Origin: Methylobacterium sp. WL1
GTDB lineage: Bacteria > Pseudomonadota > Alphaproteobacteria > Rhizobiales > Beijerinckiaceae
NCBI RefSeq assembly: GCF_008000895.1
Contig: NZ_CP042822.1
Coordinates: 1 to 35,731, forward strand
Direction: 5' to 3'
DNA: 35,731 bases
Under the pieces are notes generated by a model. That model had not been told where the DNA came from, did no database searches, and saw nothing but the letters and a program-made list of their open reading frames with translations. Positions within the stretch are counted from its first letter, which is position 1. Each line of letters starts with the position of its first letter. Positions 16,150 to 24,853 of this stretch are shown here, piece after piece. Position numbers and translations under genes: made by a program.

Positions 16150-16793
16150 CTACTTGCGGCGGAATTCGTGGGCTAGCGCGACTACCTGTGACCACATGGA
16201 TGCGATCTCGGTGGCCGCCCTCCCCTCGGGGTCGTACTCGTTCACGGACTGGCCGGAGATCAGAGCATGGCTCAAGCCGGCGCGCTGCGACACCTGGCCG
16301 GGGAGCACAGGCGCTCCCATCCCAGAAAGCATAGCGCGCGCCTCGGCGACGATCGATATCTCGGTGTCCCTAGTCGGCGGCGGCGCGGCGTTGATGACGC
16401 AAGCGATAGGCGCCTTGAGGCTCTTGGCCATCGATAGGGTCGCGGCCACGGCATCGAGGTCGAAGGGCCCCGGGCGGACCGGGACCACCGTAACGGTCGC
16501 TCGCGACATCAGGGAGGAGATAAGGGCGGCGTTGTGGGGCGGGCTATCGACCACCACCCACTGAACGCCGTCTTCCTTGGCTGCGTCGAGGATCCCGGGG
16601 AAGGTCCCGCCGTCTGCCTTGGCCAACAGGGGTGTGTCGGCCTCGCGGCGCTTGTACCAGAAGGACAGTGAGCCCTGCGGGTCGGCATCGATCAAAAGGG
16701 TAGGCCCCTCGCGTTGGGCCAACGACCCGAAATGGGCGCAGAGAGGGACTTGCCGCTGCCGCCCTTCTGGGTCGCCACCAAGATCACATGCAT
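16150..16793 (-). CDS. parA: ParA-family partition ATPase, frameshifted just after Walker A
   Basis: The start ATG at 16793 has GGGGA about seven bases upstream and opens HVILVATQKGGSGKS, a deviant Walker A of the ParA/MinD type with the signature Lys. That frame stops after 33 codons. The next frame continues LCAHFGSLAQREGPTLLIDADPQGS (split here by the shift) with the Walker A' DADPQG, then WVVVDSPPH (Walker B) and the long helical C-terminus. One missing base near 16745, for example restoring KSTLCAHF, repairs it. The length, about 214 residues, suits small plasmid ParA proteins without an HTH domain. It probably segregates this replicon together with the RHH protein downstream. Confidence 0.85.
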
Positions 16794-16898
16794 CGCGGCT
16801 TCCCCAATTACCGGCAACCCGAACCACCGGCATCCTTCCATCCCGCGGTTAAGGCTTTGCGGCGACGCGGGGAAGAGGCTACCCGCAACACCGGCATA

Positions 16899-16914
16899 CA
16901 GGTTTGCAGGTATT
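16899..16914 (-). repeat. 16-bp repeat flanking the partition genes, site 2
   Basis: CAGGTTTGCAGGTATT is the exact complement of site 1 at 15721-15736. It lies about 105 bp upstream of the parA start, where a centromere or operator would be expected. Confidence 0.7.
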
Positions 16915-16949
16915 GAACTACGAGGCCCGGCGGCGCTTGCCGGACTAGT

Positions 16950-17210
16950 TCACCAGCGGCTGCCGCCCAGCATGCCCTTCTTGATGTTGTCCATCAGCCT
17001 GTCGCGAGGGTCGCCGGCGGCCTCCGCCTGGCGTGCAACCTCATCCGCCAAGGCACGTGTATGCTCACGCTCCGCCTCGGCTGCGGCCGCCGCTTGAGCT
17101 GCATCATGCTCGGCGACGATCTGCCTGCAGCCTTCGACCAAATCGTCTTCCTTCATGCCCATGGTCTTCATCTGCGAGCGGATCGCATCTTTGGCCCAAG
17201 CAGTCGTCAT
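16950..17210 (-). CDS. Hypothetical coiled-coil protein
   Basis: An 86-residue frame with MKTMGMKEDDLVEGCRQIVAE near the start, then an Ala/Glu/Arg-rich helix (AAAAAEAEREHTRALADEVA) that is likely a coiled coil. It ends in DRLMDNIKKGMLGGSRW. No family is recognised. It lies directly upstream of the partition operon on the same strand but is separated from it by about 150 bp containing the 16-bp repeat, so it is probably transcribed separately. Confidence 0.6.
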   Translation of the reverse strand: MTTAWAKDAIRSQMKTMGMKEDDLVEGCRQIVAEHDAAQAAAAAEAEREHTRALADEVARQAEAAGDPRDRLMDNIKKGMLGGSRW

Positions 17211-17385
17211 GTGCGACCCTCCGATTAGTTATGTGAATGCCGCGGGCCGCCCCGAAGGGTAGGTCGCGGCCTAGCCAGAAAGCAACGAACTCGGATGTCT
17301 CTCGTGCCACACAATCGCTCAATCCCGAGCAGCTGGAGGAAAAAACCGGCCGCTTGGTACCCGAGGCGAGAGGCTGCTTTCGACC

Positions 17386-18959
17386 GAGGCCGTGTCAAAA
17401 CGCATTGATCGTGGCCGCTAGCGCCGATCCGCAAGATGATGACGGCAGCGCGGTGGACCGCTTCAGGCTCGAATGGCCTGGATGAGCCAAGCTGCGCCGA
17501 ACAAGCGGATCATCCGCTTCACGTTGTAGGCGAGGATCGCGAGGCTCATCTCGGTTCTCACGCCTTTCAAGCCCTTCGTCAGGAACGGCGTACTGCCCAT
17601 CCAAGCTTTCAACGTTCCGAAGACGTGCTCGACCGTGGCGCGCCAAAACCGCCATGGCGTCGGGCATGGAATCGAGCCGCCTCTGCATGGTCTCCAGCAC
17701 CGCCTCATGCTTCCAGCGCTTGAAGCGCTTGACCTTCTCGGTCGTGCAGTGCGCCCGCATCGCGCAGGCATGACAGGCCTCCAGATTGCGGTATTGGTCG
17801 ATGTCGCCGTGTCGATCGGAGCGCGCGGCAGACTTCGTCAGCACAGCGCCGGCGGGACAGACGTAGTGATCGGCCGCGGCGTCGTAGACGAAGTCGGCGC
17901 GCACGAAGAGCCCCTTCTTGGCTCGACCCGACGTGTCGGCCCGCGGCATAGCCGGCAGGATGCCCGTGCCTTCGCAGGCCAAAACCTCGTCGCCGTTGTA
18001 GTAGCCGCGATCGGCCAGACCGTGACCTCCTCCGCGCCGATGGCCTGTTTGGTCTGACCGCCCATCGAAACGAGCTGGGTTCGGTCGTGTCCTCGTTGAT
18101 GACGTCATGGGCCACGACGAGATGATGCTCGGGATCGACGGCGATCTGGACGTTGTAGCCGACGATGCCCGCCGCGCCCGCTCGTCGCCATCGAGCGCGC
18201 GTCTGGATCGGTGAGTGAGACCTGTCCGTCGTCCGCGGCCTCCACGCGCTCCTGCATCTCGCGCAGGAAGGCCATCTGTCGGCGCAGAGCGGCGATCTTC
18301 TCGCCGATACGCTGCGTCCGCGCCTCGGGAACGTCGTTGCCTTCTCGATCCGCTCGGTCGAGCGCCGCGAGGTAGCGGGCGATGCTGGCATCCACCTGTT
18401 CCAGGCGCTTGGCGACCTTTGCTCACAGTGTAGTTGCGGTCCCGGTTGTTGACCGCTTTGAACTTCGAGCCGTCCAAGGCGACGGTCGCCCCGGCGAAGA
18501 GCCTCAGATCCCGGCACAGCACCACGAACTGCCGGCAGGCCGCCTGATCGCAGGCCCGTTGTTGCGCCTGAAGTTGGCGATCGTCTTGTGGTCAGGGAGC
18601 CAGGCAACCGGTCAGCCACATCACCTCGATGTTGCGCTGCGCTTCACGCTCAAACCGCCGGCTGGACGGCACCCGGTTGAGATAGCCGTAGAGGTAGAGC
18701 TTCAGGAGCGTGGCCGGATCATACGCGGGCCGCCCCGTCGCTGCGGGCTCGAAGCGGTTGAAGCCCAGTGTGCCCAGATCGAGGTCGTCGATGAAGGCCT
18801 CGACCACGCGAACCGGATTATCCGCGGTGACATAGTCGTCCAGCGAACTGGGCAGCAACCAGGATTGCCGACGGTCCTGCCCTTCGACGAACCGACCCAT
18901 GCCGACCTCCGCAGATGAGGCCGTAAGTCTATCTCAGACCGGACTTTTGACACAGCCTC
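17386..18959 (-). mobile_element. IS1182-family insertion sequence
   Basis: The ends GAGGCCGTGTCAAAA (17386-17400) and the complement of 18945-18959, GAGGCTGTGTCAAAA, are inverted repeats with one mismatch. The flanks 17382-17385 and 18960-18963 are both GACC, a 4-bp target duplication. The element is 1,574 bp. It holds one transposase gene, broken in several frames. Confidence 0.85.
17463..18900 (-). pseudogene. IS1182-family transposase with several frameshifts
   Basis: The N-terminus FVEGQDRRQSWLLPSSLDDY and the following PAYDPATLLKLYLYGYLNR are typical of IS1182-type DDE transposases. The central block VALDGSKFKAVNNRDRN carries the catalytic Asp region, GYNVQIAVDPEHHLVVAHD the second, and the end VEHVFGTLKAWMG holds the Glu. 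These blocks lie in different frames, with breaks at about 18596, 18543, near 18430, near 18200, near 18050 and near 17650. At least the first two are one-base changes in C or G runs. No point stops were seen in the joined parts I read. As given, it cannot make a full transposase. Confidence 0.88.
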
Positions 18960-19067
18960 GACCCATTGCAGAAGCCGGGAACGTCCGCATACGGGCGGCT
19001 CGATGAGACAGCGATGCGCAACTGGAACGAGCAGGCAGAAGCTTTTCGTTGACCGAGCGCTCAACAG

Positions 19068-21584
19068 CTACGCCGTATCGTCCGCGACACGGACGAAATT
19101 GGCGATGATACCGGACATCTCGCCATCGATCCGCGACGGCGTCAGCCGGACGCGGTAGCGGTTGCTATCCGAACCGTCGAGCAGACGGTCCGTCATCCCG
19201 CCATGGGTCATCACCGCTCGCGCATCTTCGGGCAACCACGATAGGGAGAACGGCGCTGCGAAGTTGCTCAGCAGCCGCCCGCGGTCGCTTACTTGGGCGC
19301 CGAAGATCTGAGCCGCAGCGTCCGTGAGCGTCCGTATGCGCAATTCCGTATCGAGGAATACGCTGGCGATCTCCGTGCTGGCAAACAGCGCCGCTTGCTC
19401 GAGCGTCAGACGGTCCAGCGCCTGGATCTTCGATGACAGCTCGTTGTTCACCGTATGCAGTTCCTCATTGATGGACTGGACCTCCTCTTTCGAGGCTTCC
19501 AGTTCCTCGTTGCCGGACTGCATCTCCTCATTGACGGAGTACAGCTCCTCGTTCGAGGATTTCACCTCCTCAAGTGATGTCTCGTACTCCTCAATGATCG
19601 CCTGGAGGCGCTCGCGCGTCAGCGACAGTTCGCGCTCCAGCCGTCGTATCGTCTCATCCCGCCCGATCTCAACCTGGGTCGCGGACGCCTCGCGGTCGGA
19701 GGCCGGGGCGGTCTCGGTGAACACAACCAGAAACAGCGGCTCCGTGCCGGGGCGCGGCGCCATCGGGCTGACGGTCAGCGAGAGGGGCTGACGCAATCCG
19801 CTCGACAAATTGATCTCCAGGCCCGTGCGCTCGACCACGGCGTTCGTCTCGATCGCCTCGCGCAAGGCCGTGCGCAATTCCAGCCGTAGCCCCTTGGCCA
19901 CGAGCGCAGCCAACTCGTGGGTCGGTTGGCCTGGCACTACGCCGAGGACGGTGTCGATCCGTGCCGAGTAGTGCACGGCTTCACCCGCGCGCGTGACCAC
20001 CGCATGCGGTGGGGCGAACTTGGCCAGTACCTCGGCATCCACCAGGTGGCGTAGGTTTGCGTGCATCAACGCTCCTTGGGGTTTCGTGCGGGCGTCGGGA
20101 GCGAGGTCGACCCAGGTATCGCCACTCACCGACGGTAGCCGCACCGGGCGGATCGCGTTCGTACTCTGGAAGATGCGATGCCACCGATCCACGGTGGCGA
20201 AGAGGTCCTCGAACCGGGTGACGTTCTCGGCCATGCCGATGAACAGGTAGCCGCCGGGGCGCAGCGCGTAGTGCAGCATCGGCAGCGTGCGTTCCTGCGC
20301 GTCTAGGCCGAGATAGATCAGCAGGTTTCGGCATGAGACGAGGTCGAGACGCGAGAACGGGGGATCGCGCAGGACGCTGTGGGGCGCGAAGGTGCACAGA
20401 TCGCGCACCGCCTTACCGATCACCACACTCTCGCCCTCGATGACAAAATGGCGCGCGATCCGGTCGGGGGAGACGGCGTCGAGATAAGCCCGCGGGTAAC
20501 GGCCGATCCGGGCGACGGTGAGCGATCGCTCGTCGATGTCGGTGGCGAAGATCTGGACCCGTGGGGGCGCCGGTAGCGTGACCATGTGCTCCGCCAGCAG
20601 GATGGCGATGGAGTACACCTCCTCACCGGTCGAGCAGGCCGGGACCCAAACGCGAACCGTCTCCTCGGCGGGACGTCCCTCGAACAGCTTCGGGATCACC
20701 TGCTCGGCCAGCGCATCGAACGCATCGGTATCGCGGAAGAACTTGGTCACACCGATCAAAAGGTCGCGGAACAGCGCCGCCGCCTCGGCCGCGTCCGTGC
20801 GTAGCCGCGCCAGATACTCGACGGGACCCTCGTCGTTACCCACCACGATCCGGCGGGCCAGCCGCCGTCGGAAGGTCGTGGGTTTGTAGCCCGAGAAGTC
20901 GTGCCCAACCTGCCGGCGCAGGATCGCGTGGATCTCGGCGAGGACATCGTCGGCGACCGCGATCCCGTTGGGATCGTCGCTCAAGATCGGCTCGATCGAC
21001 TTGTGTCCGGAGCCGTGGGTGACGATCAGGCGACCGATCTCATCGGCGACGACGCTGTGATCGACGAACCCGGTCCGAAGCGCGCTGATCGGCATGTCGG
21101 GCGTCTCCGGCCCATTCTCATCCGGGGCCTGCGCGAACGTGAGACCGCCGTGCTCCTTGATCGCTTTGATGCCGATCGCACCGTCGCTGTCGCCGCCAGA
21201 GAGGATCACCGCCACGGCGCGCTCACCCTGATCGAGCGCTAGGGCGGTGAGAAAGACGTCGATGGGTTTGGGCTCACGCACACCCGGCTCCAATGGGGTC
21301 AGGGTCAGGCGCCCTTGGTGAATACCGAAGATCACGCCGGGGGGCATGACGTAGACGCGATCGGGCTGCACAGCCACGGCGTCGCTGGCGACTTCCACCG
21401 GCAGGGTCGTGAACCGCGCCAGGACCTCGGGCAGCAGGCTCTCGCGGTCCCGACTGAGGTGCGTAATCACGACGATGGAGGCCCCGAACGGCTGGGGCAG
21501 CCCTGCGAAGAAGCCCCGCATGGCCTCGATCCCACCTGCGGAAGAACCGACGCCGACGATCGGGAAGAGCTCGTGCGCCATCAT
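19068..21584 (-). CDS. CheB-CheR fusion with coiled coil and PAS domain
   Basis: An 838-residue protein. Residues 8-190 are a CheB methylesterase domain with catalytic Ser15 (GSSAGG), His42 (THLS) and Asp134 (SDGA), and no receiver domain. Residues 220-480 are a CheR methyltransferase with the SAM site VWVPACSTGEEVYS and CRNLLIYL. After a linker comes a long coiled coil (EEYETSLEEVKSSNEEL, then NEEMQSGNEELEASKEE) and a C-terminal PAS domain. There is no kinase domain, unlike many members. CheB/CheR act on chemoreceptor glutamates, but fused forms outside che operons often serve other sensory pathways. No receptors, CheA or CheW lie on this replicon, so it would act on host partners or in trans. 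The frame is intact over 2.5 kb. Confidence 0.92.
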   Translation of the reverse strand: MMAHELFPIVGVGSSAGGIEAMRGFFAGLPQPFGASIVVITHLSRDRESLLPEVLARFTTLPVEVASDAVAVQPDRVYVMPPGVIFGIHQGRLTLTPLEPGVREPKPIDVFLTALALDQGERAVAVILSGGDSDGAIGIKAIKEHGGLTFAQAPDENGPETPDMPISALRTGFVDHSVVADEIGRLIVTHGSGHKSIEPILSDDPNGIAVADDVLAEIHAILRRQVGHDFSGYKPTTFRRRLARRIVVGNDEGPVEYLARLRTDAAEAAALFRDLLIGVTKFFRDTDAFDALAEQVIPKLFEGRPAEETVRVWVPACSTGEEVYSIAILLAEHMVTLPAPPRVQIFATDIDERSLTVARIGRYPRAYLDAVSPDRIARHFVIEGESVVIGKAVRDLCTFAPHSVLRDPPFSRLDLVSCRNLLIYLGLDAQERTLPMLHYALRPGGYLFIGMAENVTRFEDLFATVDRWHRIFQSTNAIRPVRLPSVSGDTWVDLAPDARTKPQGALMHANLRHLVDAEVLAKFAPPHAVVTRAGEAVHYSARIDTVLGVVPGQPTHELAALVAKGLRLELRTALREAIETNAVVERTGLEINLSSGLRQPLSLTVSPMAPRPGTEPLFLVVFTETAPASDREASATQVEIGRDETIRRLERELSLTRERLQAIIEEYETSLEEVKSSNEELYSVNEEMQSGNEELEASKEEVQSINEELHTVNNELSSKIQALDRLTLEQAALFASTEIASVFLDTELRIRTLTDAAAQIFGAQVSDRGRLLSNFAAPFSLSWLPEDARAVMTHGGMTDRLLDGSDSNRYRVRLTPSRIDGEMSGIIANFVRVADDTA

Positions 21585-21684
21585 CCTGTCCGTTCCAGAT
21601 TTGGACTAAACGATCCGGGAGCGGGGAAGGTCCGGGCAATCAGTCGTCGTGGTGCGGGACCGATCGATGTCTTGCCGGTCGCGG

Positions 21685-21942
21685 TCACCGAATTAGCAGC
21701 AGTTCCTGAATGATAAACGAGACGCAGCGCGCGCGTGCTTCGGGGTCCTTCAGCTGCAGGAATAGGCGCATCACCGCTAAGACCTGCGCCAAGTCTTCTT
21801 CGGTGGCTGCCGTCTCCGCTCGCCCCGTGTTCAGGTACGGCTCGGGGACGAAGAAGCTGGCGGCAGGCACGTCTAGGATGCGCGCGATACGCTCCAAGGC
21901 ATTACCCGTGTCAGCACTTGGGACAACGTCGTCCTCTTCCAT
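21685..21942 (-). CDS. XRE-like regulator lacking its helix-turn-helix
   Basis: An 85-residue protein with GGAGG seven bases before the ATG at 21942. ALERIARILDVPAASFFVPE looks like the end of a Xre/Cro domain and its junction with the tail. DLAQVLAVMRLFLQLKDPEARARCVSFIIQELL resembles the C-terminal helices of such regulators. The DNA-recognition helices are absent. It may modulate a full-length relative by dimer formation, or be a decayed regulator. It lies upstream of the CheB-CheR gene on the same strand, with a 100-bp gap. Confidence 0.6.
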   Translation of the reverse strand: MEEDDVVPSADTGNALERIARILDVPAASFFVPEPYLNTGRAETAATEEDLAQVLAVMRLFLQLKDPEARARCVSFIIQELLLIR

Positions 21943-21973
21943 GATGGCACCTCCACCAGCGGCCCAGAACCCG

Positions 21974-22321
21974 TCAGTGCATGACGACCTTCGCAGCGCG
22001 CGGACTGAGCCCCATTGCGATACGCCGACCGACATGGTGCAAGACGCGACCGAGAAGCGCGCGTGTCTGCGGTTCACCGTCGGCCTCGGCGAGTTCGTAG
22101 GCTTGGATGAGGCTTTCGACCAACGGCTTCGATGGATCGGAATAATCGATCCTAGCCACCTGTTCGTATTCCGGTTGGATCACGGCTTGCGTCTGCCGGC
22201 GCGAGCGCTCGACGAGGTCACGGGAAATCTGCAGAGCCCGTCGCGTTTCCTCAGCGGCCGCCCGCAATTCACGGGCAGTTTCTAGACGTCGGTCTGCGAC
22301 ATCAGGCTTGGTCATTACCAT
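21974..22321 (-). CDS. Hypothetical coiled-coil protein
   Basis: A frame giving 115 residues from the ATG at 22321, or two fewer codons from 22315. A charged helix (RRLETARELRAAAEETRRAL, then ISRDLVERSRRQTQAV) dominates the first half. The second half has YELAEADGEPQTRALLGRVL and an amphipathic end. No family is recognised. It lies 31 bp upstream of the XRE-like gene and could share a transcript with it and the CheB-CheR gene. Confidence 0.6.
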   Translation of the reverse strand: MVMTKPDVADRRLETARELRAAAEETRRALQISRDLVERSRRQTQAVIQPEYEQVARIDYSDPSKPLVESLIQAYELAEADGEPQTRALLGRVLHHVGRRIAMGLSPRAAKVVMH

Positions 22322-22555
22322 GCTCTCTGACGAACTTCGATCCACAGTAGCATGAGCCGTACACCTTGTCCCTTTCAGGTTGCTGTGCGCCCGCTAGTGC
22401 TCCTCACGATGGTGGTTCGGTATTGGGATAGGCGGTCCCTCTCGCCGTCATTATAGGATCTTCGATTGTTCCAGCAGGGTGCGTGAGCTGAGGCAGTGTG
22501 GAACGTCCGCTTCCGGACAGAATGCAGAGGTCCTCTCACCACCCTTTGCAGACGC

Positions 22556-23043
22556 TCAGCTCTGGGCGGCCAGCGCCTTCTGGATGACGCCCTTGGCTTC
22601 GACTAGGTCGTAGAGACGCTGCTGCTCCCCGGCATAGTCCTGGGTCACCTGCCGCCGACTTATGCCGCCGGCCCAGTCCTCATCGTCGACCCCATCCGGG
22701 CTCATGATCTCCTCCAGCTCGGCACGAGCGCGCGAGCCCTCGGGCAGGTTGTGCGGGAGGATGTTCGAGGCGGCCGGGTTCTGGAGGAACCACGCCATCA
22801 TCTCCCCGCTGACCGCGACCCGGTCGGTGAAGTCGGCGATAGCGGCGTCGATGTGGGTCAGCGTCCCCTTCAGGCCCGTCTTCAGCAGGTAGCAGAGGGC
22901 GTCGTTGATGCTGTGGAGCCAAACATTGTTGATGTAGCCCTCGCCGCGGTCGGAGGGCTCGTCGAACCCGAGTTTGGTCAGGGCCTTGGCGGCGGCCTTG
23001 ATCTTGGGGGCATGCGAAGGGCGAAGGCAGACGTCTCGGCCAT
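22556..23043 (-). CDS. Hypothetical protein, frameshifted near 23006-23010
   Basis: Only the last 81 residues start with an ATG in frame (22801), but the same frame is open upstream and reads IKAAAKALTKLGFDEPSDRG, then YINNVWLHSINDALCYLLKTG. That is clearly coding. A good start, MAETSAFA, is found at 23043 in another frame, and a one-base change in the G run at 23006-23010 joins the two. The full protein would be about 162 residues, helical, with a conserved-looking 'GYINN.WLHSINDA' block. I do not recognise the family. Its promoter region contains the repeat array at 23052-23117, so it may be controlled by, or be part of, that system. Confidence 0.6.
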
Positions 23044-23051
23044 GGGGGCTC

Positions 23052-23117
23052 TGATATTAACCGAGAGCTACGATATCATTTGCTGCTGTGATATCAATCT
23101 ACCATCTCGATACTAAT
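23052..23117. repeat. Array of four 10-bp repeats spaced by 18-19 bp
   Basis: TGATATTAAC (23052), CGATATCATT (23071), TGATATCAAT (23089) and CGATACTAAT (23108) fit YGATAYYAWY. They lie at 19-, 18- and 19-bp intervals in an AT-rich 190-bp stretch between divergent genes. The last overlaps an AATACCTGCA that matches the partition repeats. Iterons of an origin, or an operator array, are both possible. Confidence 0.55.
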
Positions 23118-23236
23118 ACCTGCATGCCGTTAAAGCGGTATCGCGGACATAATGGTATCCGGCTTGCCTTCACGTCGATCATCGCGTAGCTTCTGATAAT
23201 GTTTCTTCTCGGAAGTTACGCTGTTAAGTTAAACCT

Positions 23237-23584
23237 ATGGCGACAATCCATCTGATAGACGGAACCTCGGGCCAGCTTTTGCCGGTGAAACGGCCCAAAG
23301 CCGCGAGCTGCAATGGGTGCGGCTACTGCTGCGCCGCTGAGCCGTGTGCCCTCGCGGTCGAATACGTCGGCGCCAGCAAGGAAGGCCCGTGCCCGGCTCT
23401 GGAGTTCGAGGACGGGCGGGCTTGGTGCGGCCTGGTCCGGCACGCCAGCCGGTACATGGATCTGCCGAACGACTGGGCCGATCGGATCATCGGCGAAATG
23501 TTCGCGGCGGCGTTGGGCGCTGGTCGTGGCTGTGATGCTGACGACTACACGCTGCCGGACATTGGGGAGGCGAGCGATGCCTAA
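23237..23584 (+). CDS. YkgJ-like Cys-cluster protein (zinc/iron-chelating domain)
   Basis: A 115-residue protein. The cluster CNGCGYCCAAEPCAL at residues 28-42, followed by GPCPALEFEDGRAWCGL, is the CxxCxxCC pattern of the YkgJ/UPF0153 family, thought to bind zinc or an iron-sulphur cluster. The molecular role is unknown. It is the first gene of a three-gene unit: its last codons overlap the next gene, which overlaps the tyrosine recombinase. The conserved pairing with a recombinase may point to a role in mobile-element control. The ATG at 23237 lies directly after an AT-rich promoter region. Confidence 0.75.
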   Translation: MATIHLIDGTSGQLLPVKRPKAASCNGCGYCCAAEPCALAVEYVGASKEGPCPALEFEDGRAWCGLVRHASRYMDLPNDWADRIIGEMFAAALGAGRGCDADDYTLPDIGEASDA

Positions 23585-23792
23585 GCCGCCCACCTGGCCG
23601 CCGACCGACTCCGCCTCCATGAAGGGCGGCCTGGAATGGTTCGCCCGGACCTATCCCGAGGATGCCTACGCCAAGCTGCTCAAGGCCCGCAACGAACTGG
23701 TTGCGCAGGGGTATCCTGAGAAGGTGGTCCGCGAGATGCTGAACAGGCAGGCTGACCAGTACGGCCTCCCGCATCTGCCGCCGACCTCATGA
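23577..23792 (+). CDS. Small hypothetical protein of the recombinase operon
   Basis: A 71-residue protein. It contains [19 protein letters not shown] and [20 protein letters not shown], two amphipathic helices with a Tyr/Pro turn each, and a Pro-rich end. It begins within the last codons of the YkgJ-like gene (8-bp overlap) and its stop overlaps the recombinase start as ATGA, so the three are translationally coupled. No family is recognised. It might be an accessory or directionality factor of the recombinase; this is inferred only from position and size. Confidence 0.65.
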   Translation: MPKPPTWPPTDSASMKGGLEWFARTYPEDAYAKLLKARNELVAQGYPEKVVREMLNRQADQYGLPHLPPTS

Positions 23793-24853
23793 CCGATGAC
23801 GCGCCCAACACCCTGCCGGCCGAGCTACCCGCCTATTCAGGCGGTCTGCCTGCTGAGGCCATGGCCTTGGTCCGAGCCTATCAGCGTGCCTCGAAGGCCG
23901 ATGCGACGGTTCGCGCCTACACGACCGACGCCAAGGTCTTTCAGGCTTGGTGCAGCCGCCATGGGTTCGAGGCCGTGCCGGCGAGCCCCGAAGCGGTGGC
24001 CGGGTTCATCGTCTCGGAAGCGGAGGCGGGCCGAGCCGCCTCGACCATCGATCGGCGGATCGCCGCCATCAAGTATGCGCATAAGCTGTCGAAGGCGCTG
24101 GACCCCACCGACGACGAAGCGGTGAGGGCGGTCCTGAAGGGCGTCCGTCGCCGGATCGGCACAGCGCCGACCCAGAAGGCCGCCGCCACGGTCGACATCG
24201 TCCAACTCCTCCTGGCTCACACGCCGCAGACCCTCACCGGCAAGCGCGACAGAGCCTTGTTGGCCTTGGGCTTCGCCGGAGCCTTGCGCCGGAGCGAGTT
24301 GGTCGCCCTCGACGTCGAGGACTTGGTCGAGCATCCCGAAGGCCTGCGGGTTCGGATCCGGAAGGCCAAGACCGACCAAGAGGGCAGGGGCGCCGAGGTC
24401 GCGATCCCGCACGGCCGCTATGTCCGGCCGGTGGCGTTGGTCCGGGAATGGCTTGATGCCGCCGGCATCATGGAAGGTCCGGTATTCCGTCCCGTCTCGC
24501 GGTCGGGCCGAGTTAGGGGTGCGCAAGTTGCGCACCCTTCCACTGGCTCAAAGGGTGGAGAAATTCCCCAGCCTCAGAAGAGCACGGCGAAGGGTGGCCA
24601 AGTTGGCCACCCTCGGCTCACAGACCGATCCGTCGCCAACATTCTGCAGGCCTACTGCACAGCCGCCGGCCTCGATGCCTCAGCCTTCGGGGCTCATTCC
24701 CTGCGGGCTGGCTACATCACCAGCGCGGCCGAGCGTGGGGCTGACCTCGCCCGGATCATGGACCAATCTCGTCACCGGGATCCCAAGACGGTCGTCGGCT
24801 ACATCCGGCGGGCGAACGCCTTCAAGGATCACTCAGGGAGCGGGTTTTTGTAA
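23789..24853 (+). CDS. Tyrosine recombinase / phage-type integrase
   Basis: A 354-residue tyrosine recombinase. Residues 25-120 are the SAM-like core-binding domain ([20 protein letters not shown]). The catalytic set is complete: Arg in GALRRSEL, Lys in RKAKTDQEG, His-x-x-Arg in GAHSLRAG, His in QSRHRDP, and Tyr in VVGYIRRA. It cuts and rejoins DNA through the Tyr. It could resolve plasmid dimers or integrate the element. Between SRSGRVR and LTDRSV, where relatives are contiguous, it carries about 33 extra residues encoded by a palindrome-bounded insert (24517-24613). The frame is kept and the insert falls in a surface loop between catalytic segments. A C-terminal remnant of a second recombinase is at 26756-26884. 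Confidence 0.92.
   Translation: MTDDAPNTLPAELPAYSGGLPAEAMALVRAYQRASKADATVRAYTTDAKVFQAWCSRHGFEAVPASPEAVAGFIVSEAEAGRAASTIDRRIAAIKYAHKLSKALDPTDDEAVRAVLKGVRRRIGTAPTQKAAATVDIVQLLLAHTPQTLTGKRDRALLALGFAGALRRSELVALDVEDLVEHPEGLRVRIRKAKTDQEGRGAEVAIPHGRYVRPVALVREWLDAAGIMEGPVFRPVSRSGRVRGAQVAHPSTGSKGGEIPQPQKSTAKGGQVGHPRLTDRSVANILQAYCTAAGLDASAFGAHSLRAGYITSAAERGADLARIMDQSRHRDPKTVVGYIRRANAFKDHSGSGFL
24517..24613 (+). repeat. In-frame palindromic insert within the recombinase gene
   Basis: The insert begins with a perfect palindrome, GGGTGCGCAA-G-TTGCGCACCC (24517-24537), and ends with another, AGGGTGGCCAA-G-TTGGCCACCCT (24591-24613). A third, imperfect one (TGGAGAA-A-TTCCCCA) lies between. All share a 'GGGTG..AA-N-TT..' plan. 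The insert length keeps the reading frame. Confidence 0.75.

Noticed and set aside
17104..17434. Two minus-strand frames upstream of the IS1182 left end
   Set aside because: They are Arg/Cys/Gly-rich, overlap each other or the coiled-coil gene, and have no ribosome site.
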